5,004 bases of DNA from Desulfobacterales bacterium CG23_combo_of_CG06-09_8_20_14_all_51_8. GTDB lineage: Bacteria; Desulfobacterota; Desulfobacteria; Desulfobacterales; Desulfosalsimonadaceae. Both the position numbers and the translations under genes were made by a program. The stretch is taken from positions 892-5,895 of the forward strand of contig PCSG01000424.1 in NCBI GenBank assembly GCA_002772195.1, read 5' to 3'. Below are positions 1-3,512 of the stretch, in pieces (position 1 is the first letter of the stretch; each line of letters starts with the position of its first letter). Under the pieces are notes generated by a model that was given only the letters and a program-made list of their open reading frames with translations, made no database searches and was not told the DNA's origin.

Positions 1-144
1 CAGACTCCAGGGCTGAATGTTAAAGCCCGATGGGGCCTGAGCCGCCATTTCAATCGTTTCAGTGAGCAAGGAATCGGAAACTGTTTTTTCCGGATCAAAA
101 AAATTCACCGCCCGCCGTCCATAGATGACTTCCTTAAATGTCAT
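1..144 (-). CDS. Nitroreductase-family FMN oxidoreductase, N-terminal part (runs off left edge)
   Basis: Only the first 48 residues are in the window; the gene continues beyond position 1. They read as the classic start of a nitroreductase-like flavoprotein. An Arg-Arg pair (residues 10-11, in GRRAVNFFD) is followed by a short segment ending in AAQAPSGFNIQPW (about 34-46). In this family the Arg pair and the AP-S-x-x-N-x-Q-P-W stretch form part of the FMN phosphate and isoalloxazine pocket. Family members are usually cytoplasmic homodimers of about 170-220 aa that use NAD(P)H to reduce nitro compounds, quinones or other acceptors; the substrate cannot be told from this fragment. The ATG at 144-142 is supported by an SD (CTCCTTTT on the plus strand, 150-157, i.e. 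AAAAGGAG) five bases upstream. It is divergent from the transferase gene at 276. Family assignment is confident; the specific function is unknown. Confidence 0.88.
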   Translation of the reverse strand, partial: MTFKEVIYGRRAVNFFDPEKTVSDSLLTETIEMAAQAPSGFNIQPWSL

Positions 145-196
145 GAGTGCTCCTTTTGCTTGCTGAAACGGTCCGTGATCATTTTATTCTTTTATT

Positions 197-224
197 TTTA
201 TATGGCTAGAGGTACAAATCTCAA
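197..224 (-). promoter_or_regulatory. Sigma-70-like promoter for the nitroreductase gene
   Basis: Read on the minus strand, a TTGAGA -35 box (plus 219-224) and a TATAAA -10 box (plus 197-202) are separated by 16 bp. Each box has 5 of 6 consensus bases. Transcription would start near position 190, leaving a 5' leader of about 45 nt before the ATG at 144. This is pattern matching only, but spacing and placement are good. Confidence 0.5.
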
Positions 225-231
225 GAGATTT
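216..231. repeat. 16-bp palindrome overlapping the nitroreductase -35 box
   Basis: AAATCTC (216-222) and GAGATTT (225-231) are perfect inverted arms separated by AA. The palindrome covers the -35 box at 219-224, a position where a bound dimeric repressor would block transcription. On the plus strand it is followed by a T-rich run, but its loop is too small for a convincing terminator. An operator role is inferred. Confidence 0.35.
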
Positions 232-275
232 TTTAATTTTCAACGGCTCGTTTTTCAAAGAATTCGGACATTACA

Positions 276-977
276 ATGGAATCCAATAACCTTAAAAAGC
301 ATCAGCCCTGCGTTATTCTTTTTGCCAAAGCTCCGATTCCGGGCCATGTAAAAACCCGTCTGGCAAAAGATATGGGTGAGACCCGAACGCTTTCTCTGTA
401 CTGGAATTTTGTCAGGGATAGTGTTGATAAAATTACAAGCGCCGGACACTATCTCAAAATTTTTCATGACCCGCCGGGATCTTTGCCGTTAATGCAGGAC
501 TGGCTGGGACAACGGCATGAATATTTTTTACAGGAAGGCGTCAACCTCGGCCTGAAAATGGCCAACGCCTTTATCCGGGTATTTAGTAGCGGAATCCATC
601 AGGCGGTTTTGATGGGCGCCGATTTTCCGGACCTGCCAGCCATGATCCTGGCCGATGCTCTGTCAGGCCTGGACACGCATGCCGCAGTCATCGGCCCGAC
701 CCTTGATGGCGGCTATTACCTGATCGGTTTTAACGCGGATAGTTTTTTAACGGCGGTTTTTGAAAATATTCCCTGGAGCACTTCCGGTGTTTTTGAAAAA
801 ACCATGTCCTGCTTTACCACTACCGGCGCACGGGTCAAACAGCTCCCGAAATGGCGGGATATCGATACCTGTGATGATTTAAAAATTCTGATCCAGTCGT
901 TAACCCGTCACCCGGAACATTGCCCCCATACGGCCGCTTATTTAACCCGCATCGGCCTGATCCCTGACTCAGAATAA
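276..977 (+). CDS. DUF2064 / TIGR04282-type GT-A-fold transferase
   Basis: This is a complete 233-aa protein of usual length for the family. Near the N-terminus it has FAKAPIPGHVKTRL (about 16-29), the nucleotide-binding-type loop typical of GT-A glycosyltransferase and nucleotidyltransferase folds. It then has GADFPDLP (114-121), equivalent to the metal-binding Asp motif, and GPTLDGGYYLIGF (140-152), the hallmark of the DUF2064 family. A WSTSGVFE segment and a DIDTCDDL segment follow, both usual in the family. No signal peptide or membrane segment is seen, so it should be cytoplasmic. Members are often called rSAM/selenodomain-associated transferase 1 or linked to arsenosugar biosynthesis because they commonly sit beside a radical-SAM gene and a second transferase. 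Neither partner is within this window. The ATG at 276 has only a weak SD-like GGA (266-268), but conserved sequence begins about 12 residues in, so it fits. Substrate unknown. Confidence 0.9.
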   Translation: MESNNLKKHQPCVILFAKAPIPGHVKTRLAKDMGETRTLSLYWNFVRDSVDKITSAGHYLKIFHDPPGSLPLMQDWLGQRHEYFLQEGVNLGLKMANAFIRVFSSGIHQAVLMGADFPDLPAMILADALSGLDTHAAVIGPTLDGGYYLIGFNADSFLTAVFENIPWSTSGVFEKTMSCFTTTGARVKQLPKWRDIDTCDDLKILIQSLTRHPEHCPHTAAYLTRIGLIPDSE

Positions 978-981
978 AGAG

Positions 982-999
982 CCCCGGATAGACCCGGGG
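982..999. terminator. GC-rich hairpin between convergent genes, possible bidirectional terminator
   Basis: CCCCGG (982-987) and CCGGGG (994-999) form a 6-bp stem with a 6-base loop, starting four bases after the TAA of the transferase gene. On the plus strand it is followed by TCCTTTG, and on the minus strand by CTCTTTATTCT. The T tracts are imperfect, so it is at best a weak intrinsic terminator. It could serve the transferase from the left and the NMO operon from the right. Confidence 0.45.
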
Positions 1000-1019
1000 T
1001 CCTTTGTAAATGCTGTTTT

Positions 1020-1061
1020 CTTCTACCTTCAGCCTTCTATCTTCAGCCTTCCACCTTCTAC
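1020..1061. repeat. Six tandem CTTC-headed heptamers
   Basis: Six consecutive 7-base units fit exactly: CTTCTAC, CTTCAGC, CTTCTAT, CTTCAGC, CTTCCAC and CTTCTAC. The consensus is CTTC followed by T/A/C, then A/G, then C/T. The last unit ends 8 bases before the stop codon of the NMO C-terminal ORF, so the array lies in that operon's 3' untranslated region. On the minus strand the units read as GAAG-ending purine-rich heptamers. It is noncoding as far as can be seen. Confidence 0.8.
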
Positions 1062-1069
1062 CTGCCCCC

Positions 1070-1855
1070 CTATTTCGCAATCACGGTTTCCGGAAGTTTT
1101 CGGGACAATATGTCGACGGTTTCTTCGACCAGATCTTCCAGAAGCCGGGCCGCGGGTTTAATTTCATGAATAAGGCCTGAAATCTGGCCGGCCAGTCCGC
1201 CCACGTAATCGGGTTTGTTCGCCTCAATAAAACCGGCGATCAAGGCCGATGAAATCAACACCTGCATGGGAAACGGCACCGGGTCCAGACCGGAAGCATC
1301 CCACAAATCATGAAACCGGCTATAGCTGGCCCGAAGTGTTTTGCCCGTATATGCCCGGCTGACACGGGTATCTTCATCCGTTGAATCCAGAATTTTCTGT
1401 TTGTTGATACCCAGCGCGCCACCTTCGACGGTTGCCAAAAACCGGGTGCCGATCCATACCCCGGCGCATCCCATTGCAAGGGAAGCGGCAATCCCCCTGC
1501 CATCGCCGATGCCGCCGGCCGCCAGAACCGGTTTGGGGGATGCTGCGTCAATGGCCATGGGAAGAAGGGCCATGGTGCCGATACGACCGGTATGGCCGCC
1601 GCCTTCATGCCCCTGGGCCACGATAATATCCACATTTGAAGCCGCCATGCGCCGGGCGTTTTTTGAATTTCCGGTCACGCCGAGGACTTTCATGCCTCTG
1701 GCATGGGCCTGATCCACCATGAAGCCCGGATTTCCTAAGCCTGCGCAGAACAGAGGCACTTTTTCGTCAAGACAAACCTGGACCGCTTCACTCGGACGCA
1801 TGGTCGTGGTATTCATCTGGACCATGATGTTTACATCCGGAATCCCCATTTCCAT
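1070..1855 (-). CDS. Nitronate monooxygenase (2-nitropropane dioxygenase family), C-terminal piece split off by a frame disruption
   Basis: This 261-aa ORF carries the second half of an NMO TIM barrel. QGHEGGGHTG (81-90) holds the conserved His that acts as base or substrate contact in NMOs. AAGGIGDGRG (112-121) and GVWIGTRF (132-139) are the FMN-phosphate-binding glycine motifs. The FMN-contacting N-terminus (YPIL...GMG, AGGLG) is absent and is encoded by the ORF just upstream. The ATG at 1855-1853 follows that ORF's TAA by one base and has no SD, so independent initiation is doubtful; translation-coupled restart is possible. NMOs oxidise nitronates to carbonyl compounds and nitrite using FMN and O2; relatives in anaerobes may do other flavin chemistry, or FabK-like enoyl reduction. 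Family call is strong. Whether an active protein is made depends on the A8 tract at 1861-1868. Confidence 0.85.
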   Translation of the reverse strand: MEMGIPDVNIMVQMNTTTMRPSEAVQVCLDEKVPLFCAGLGNPGFMVDQAHARGMKVLGVTGNSKNARRMAASNVDIIVAQGHEGGGHTGRIGTMALLPMAIDAASPKPVLAAGGIGDGRGIAASLAMGCAGVWIGTRFLATVEGGALGINKQKILDSTDEDTRVSRAYTGKTLRASYSRFHDLWDASGLDPVPFPMQVLISSALIAGFIEANKPDYVGGLAGQISGLIHEIKPAARLLEDLVEETVDILSRKLPETVIAK

Positions 1856-1856
1856 T

Positions 1857-2225
1857 TTAATTTTTTTTCAGCCAGTCCTTATGCGCCTGGGGCATTAATT
1901 CCAGGGCCTGACTGAGGGGGATCGCCGAGGGACCGGCATCCGACCCTTTCGGGAGCTCCACAATATTTTTAGGTAAAAGCAAGTCAACGCCGTAAGGTTT
2001 GTCGGTCAATTTTTTTATTTCGCGGATCGCTTCCCGCAACTCATCCACCGTAAACCCGCTGCCGCCCAGAACACCCAGCCCGCCGGCTTCGGAAACGGCA
2101 ACCACGAGTTCAACCGGCGCACCGGTATTTTCACCGATCAGGGTCGGCCCCATTCCGGCGCTTAAAATCGGGTATTCAATCCCGAGAAAGTCGCACAGCG
2201 GCGTTCTTAATGTCCGTTTTCCCAT
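1857..2225 (-). CDS. Nitronate monooxygenase, N-terminal piece, ends early after an A8 tract
   Basis: This 122-aa ORF contains the start of an NMO/FabK-like TIM barrel. LGIEYPILSAGMG (about 14-26) is the first strand and FMN-contact loop. VSEAGGLGVLGG follows, then KPYGVDLLLP, equivalent to the PFGVN segment. It stops with ...DWLKKN just after eight A residues. The missing catalytic His and FMN-phosphate motifs are in the next ORF, so this piece alone should not form a barrel. The two pieces together (122 + 261 = 383 codons) are close to a normal long-form NMO. The start at 2225-2223 is well supported by AAAGGAG (plus 2231-2237) five bases upstream. The stop codon of the 68-aa Cys-rich gene is only 15 bp upstream, implying cotranscription. 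It is a pseudogene half, a sequencing indel or a slippage gene; see the homopolymer entry. Confidence 0.85.
   Translation of the reverse strand: MGKRTLRTPLCDFLGIEYPILSAGMGPTLIGENTGAPVELVVAVSEAGGLGVLGGSGFTVDELREAIREIKKLTDKPYGVDLLLPKNIVELPKGSDAGPSAIPLSQALELMPQAHKDWLKKN
1861..1868 (-). other. A8 homopolymer at the NMO frame break
   Basis: On the minus strand the junction reads CTG, eight A, then TTAAAATGG. Frame 0 reaches TAA directly after the tract. The downstream ORF's frame is closed by a TGA (plus 1870-1868) that includes the first A of the tract. The two frames are therefore both open only across the homopolymer. Seven A instead of eight would read CTG-AAA-AAA-ATT-AAA-ATG and fuse them (..DWLKKIKMEMGIP..). 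A -1 shift would enter a third frame that soon stops, so the needed change is loss of one base (or gain of two). Confidence 0.8.
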
Positions 2226-2240
2226 CGCCTCTCCTTTGAT

Positions 2241-2447
2241 CTATTCTTTTAAACGGCACTCCTTGTCCCATTCCGGACAGGCGGCCTTCATATCCGCATG
2301 ATATTTGGCCATGCATTCAGTGCATTCCAGTTCCACATTGGGAACATCGCCGAAGCGTTTCATCATTTCCTCTTTACTGAGATGAGACACGGCGCTGCAA
2401 CCGCATTGGGGACAAGACGTTTTGATTTCATAGCGTTTCTTCGGCAT
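2241..2447 (-). CDS. Small Cys-rich, zinc-ribbon-like protein (68 aa), function unknown
   Basis: I do not recognise a named family. The 68 residues contain seven cysteines: a CPQCGC knuckle (C12, C15, C17), a CTEC knuckle (C42, C45), and C57 and C64 in the tail (ACPEWDKEC). The two CxxC pairs about 30 residues apart look like a zinc ribbon or rubredoxin-like metal site, and the tail Cys pair could form a second site or be redox-active. Between them is a charged helical stretch (SKEEMMKRFGD). No membrane segment or signal peptide is seen. It begins at 2447 behind an excellent SD, AGGAGGT (plus 2455-2461), and leads the operon that continues into NMO 15 bp later. It might bind metal for, or interact with, the flavoenzyme, but that is only inference from linkage. 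The Cys pattern makes it a believable gene despite its size. Confidence 0.78.
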   Translation of the reverse strand: MPKKRYEIKTSCPQCGCSAVSHLSKEEMMKRFGDVPNVELECTECMAKYHADMKAACPEWDKECRLKE

Positions 2448-2454
2448 ATGTCCT

Positions 2455-2461
2455 ACCTCCT
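2455..2461 (-). promoter_or_regulatory. Near-perfect Shine-Dalgarno for the 68-aa Cys-rich gene
   Basis: The plus-strand ACCTCCT is AGGAGGT on the coding strand, seven bases before the ATG. This is the strongest SD on the minus strand in the window. It fixes the start codon and supports the short ORF as real. Confidence 0.75.
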
Positions 2462-2552
2462 GATTTTTTCAATCAAAATTAGGAATCAACATAATTCAAC
2501 CCCGCCTTTGATCGAACAGATTTTTATTAATTTAAAATAGTTGATGATGAAA

Positions 2553-2572
2553 AGCCATAAAAATTTACGGCT
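2553..2572 (-). terminator. AT-rich hairpin, possible terminator of the 118-aa gene
   Basis: On the minus strand AGCCGTAAA and TTTATGGCT form a 9-bp stem including one G-U pair, closed by two bases in the strict pairing, so the top pair would open. It is followed by TTTTCATC. The stem is AT-rich and the T run short, so it is a weak candidate. It lies about 120 bp past the stop of the 118-aa gene and about 105 bp before the Cys-rich gene, where a boundary between two units would be expected. No clear promoter for the Cys-rich/NMO operon could be picked out in 2448-2693. Confidence 0.35.
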
Positions 2573-2628
2573 GGACATAAAAAAACCGCTCCCCCTGCAT
2601 AGCAATAGATTAAATGAAACACAACTGC

Positions 2629-2648
2629 ATCAATTTTAAATAATTGAT
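2629..2648. repeat. AT-rich inverted repeat
   Basis: ATCAATT (2629-2635) and AATTGAT (2642-2648) are perfect inverted arms around a 6-base AT spacer. It lies between the 118-aa gene and the Cys-rich/NMO operon. It could be a protein-binding site or simply a consequence of local AT richness. Confidence 0.3.
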
Positions 2649-2693
2649 ACATCCAATCACGTCAAAGCACCCCAGCCGAATCACTTTTTCGTT

Positions 2694-3050
2694 CTAATTT
2701 AAAAGCTGGGTCTTGAGCCAGTCTTTTACCGGACCGTCCAGCGGATAAACCCCTTTGTTGAAGCCGACTTCCTTGAGAAACCCGTTCTTGATATCTTCGG
2801 GAATCCGGATTTTGGCCAGTTCCACGGCTTCTTCGGAATTGCGACGGATCAGATAAATGACCGGCGGATCTTCCCATGCGTAGACCACAAAATAGTGGGA
2901 AACATCGCCCTTGGAGCGGATTACATAATTACCCCTGGCCCAGTTGTTTCCCCATTCCAGGTAAAGGCGGACCGCTTCCTCCGGGGTCATGTTCCAGTCA
3001 ATGGAATTCATCAGCTCATGGTTTTTCTTGAGTTCAGAAAGCTGCATCAT
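2694..3050 (-). CDS. Conserved-looking 118-aa hypothetical protein, possibly DVU0772-like
   Basis: This is a compact soluble protein without signal peptide, transmembrane segment or cysteines. The central part is the most distinctive: IDWNMTPEEAVRLYLEWGNNW (about 17-37), then VIRSKGDVSHYFVVYAWEDPPVIYLIRR (about 43-70). The C-terminal half has a helix (SEEAVELAKIRIPED) and ends GPVKDWLKTQLLN. From memory this resembles a small family in sulfate-reducing bacteria called DVU0772-like, whose role is unknown; that match is uncertain. The start at 3050 is chosen because AAAGGA (plus 3059-3064) sits eight bases upstream; the adjacent second Met codon (3047-3045) would be 11 bases away. Base composition resembles its neighbours. 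It appears to be a single-gene unit, separated by 246 bp from the Cys-rich gene and reading away from cooS. Confidence 0.75.
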   Translation of the reverse strand: MMQLSELKKNHELMNSIDWNMTPEEAVRLYLEWGNNWARGNYVIRSKGDVSHYFVVYAWEDPPVIYLIRRNSEEAVELAKIRIPEDIKNGFLKEVGFNKGVYPLDGPVKDWLKTQLLN

Positions 3051-3134
3051 TTCAGATATCCTTTCAAATTACAGGTTACTTTATTGAAGCTAAAAATGCA
3101 CAGATCATGCCAGCCCTCTTTATTTTATCTTTCC

Positions 3135-3156
3135 GTATAAATTCAAAAACTTATAC
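3135..3156. repeat. Inverted repeat upstream of the 118-aa gene
   Basis: GTATAA (3135-3140) and TTATAC (3151-3156) are perfect arms with centres 16 bp apart. It lies about 85 bp upstream of the 118-aa start codon, a plausible operator position for a dimeric regulator. The arms are short and AT-rich, so chance is possible. Confidence 0.3.
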
Positions 3157-3181
3157 TCTAAGCCCCTGCGACTTCCGCCGG

Positions 3182-3215
3182 TGCCACATGAGACACTTGA
3201 TGCCACAATGTGTCA
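3182..3215. repeat. TGCCACA direct repeat with overlapping hairpin
   Basis: TGCCACA occurs at 3182-3188 and again at 3201-3207, 19 bp apart, and each copy is followed by a similar ATG-G-CA stretch. GACAC (3192-3196) and GTGTC (3210-3214) also form an inverted pair that extends through TTG/CAA with a one-base bulge, giving an 8-bp stem around ATGCCA. It could be a regulator site or an RNA hairpin. Confidence 0.4.
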
Positions 3216-3266
3216 GATAATACATTCATGCGCTTCGATACGAAATCCCTTAAAATACCAACACCG

Positions 3267-3293
3267 TTTTTGATCAAAAAATTAACCGTTAAT
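3267..3293. repeat. Two directly abutting perfect palindromes
   Basis: A 14-bp palindrome TTTTTGATCAAAAA (3267-3280) is followed with no gap by a 13-bp one, ATTAAC-C-GTTAAT (3281-3293). Both have perfect arms. They sit immediately upstream of the TATAAT at 3303, where activator or repressor sites commonly lie. TTTTTGATCA recurs at 3483-3492, just before the cooS SD. Confidence 0.45.
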
Positions 3294-3308
3294 TCAATTA
3301 GATATAAT
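3282..3308 (+). promoter_or_regulatory. Candidate cooS promoter with a perfect TATAAT
   Basis: A consensus -10 TATAAT lies at 3303-3308. The best upstream element, TTAACC (3282-3287), matches TTGACA at 4 of 6 positions with a short 15-bp spacer, so it might need an activator. It would give a leader of about 200 nt before cooS. A TTGACA at 3456-3461 is an alternative -35, but no good -10 follows it at 16-18 bp. Confidence 0.3.
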
Positions 3309-3368
3309 TACCCACCCAAAAAGTTTCCCAGCCAGTGGAGATGGCATACATCTTGAATAAATTTGGAT

Positions 3369-3411
3369 TGATATAGAAGTGATATAAATGAAATGACATA
3401 AAAATGACATA
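3369..3411 (+). repeat. Four TGAYATA elements in two pairs at 11-bp spacing
   Basis: TGATATA begins at 3369 and 3380, and TGACATA begins at 3394 and 3405. Within each pair the starts are exactly 11 bp apart, about one helical turn; the pairs are offset by 14 bp. Each copy is followed by an A/G-rich tail. Tandem 11-bp repeats are the binding pattern of OmpR/PhoB-type response regulators (the Pho box is two 11-bp repeats), but the regulator here is unknown. The cluster lies about 100-145 bp upstream of the cooS start codon. Confidence 0.55.
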
Positions 3412-3429
3412 AAATAGATTAAACGGTTT

Positions 3430-3455
3430 CACCTCCCCGGTTTGTCGGGTGGGTG
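3430..3455. repeat. GC-rich hairpin upstream of cooS
   Basis: CACCTCCCCG (3430-3439) and CGGGTGGGTG (3446-3455) pair over ten positions with one mismatch and one G-U, around a 6-base loop. It stands out in an AT-rich region. No T run follows directly, so it is not a standard terminator. If transcription starts upstream, it would be a structured 5' leader element about 60 nt before the start codon. Confidence 0.45.
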
Positions 3456-3501
3456 TTGACACTTTTTAAAATGAAATCTCTTTTTTTGATCACCCAACCC
3501 C

Positions 3502-3508
3502 AAGGAGG
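3502..3508 (+). promoter_or_regulatory. Strong Shine-Dalgarno of cooS
   Basis: AAGGAGG ends four bases before the ATG at 3513 and fixes the start codon. It is an almost complete anti-16S match, consistent with efficient translation. Confidence 0.8.
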
Positions 3509-3512
3509 ATTT

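Larger units (their letters stand above)
3051..3512. other. 462-bp gene-free divergent regulatory region between the 118-aa gene and cooS
   Basis: No plausible gene is seen on either strand. The region is clearly more AT-rich than the flanking genes, particularly 3240-3420. It holds several separate palindromes and repeats, listed individually: an inverted repeat at 3135-3156, a TGCCACA repeat/hairpin at 3182-3215, two abutting palindromes at 3267-3293 with a TATAAT box at 3303, phased TGAYATA repeats at 3369-3411, and a GC-rich hairpin at 3430-3455. It must contain promoters for both divergent genes, and its length suggests that cooS expression is regulated. Confidence 0.7.

Noticed and set aside
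160..351. 63-aa plus-strand ORF overlapping the start of the transferase gene
   Set aside because: It starts inside the nitroreductase leader and has no SD. Its basic, aromatic sequence has no domain, and it overlaps the conserved KAPIPG region in another frame.
1255..1712. Overlapping open frames on both strands (123, 126 and 64 aa) inside the NMO C-terminal ORF
   Set aside because: Low-complexity Pro/Ala/Arg/Trp-rich translations lying over the FMN-binding motifs of NMO; shadows of the real frame.
3430..3455. GC-rich hairpin read as an intrinsic terminator
   Set aside because: No T run follows within the required distance on either strand, and no gene ends just upstream of it.
3443..3461. 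Canonical CooA site
   Set aside because: The TGTC and GACA half-sites are 3 bp too far apart for the usual 16-bp CooA palindrome. It is kept only as a weak hypothesis.
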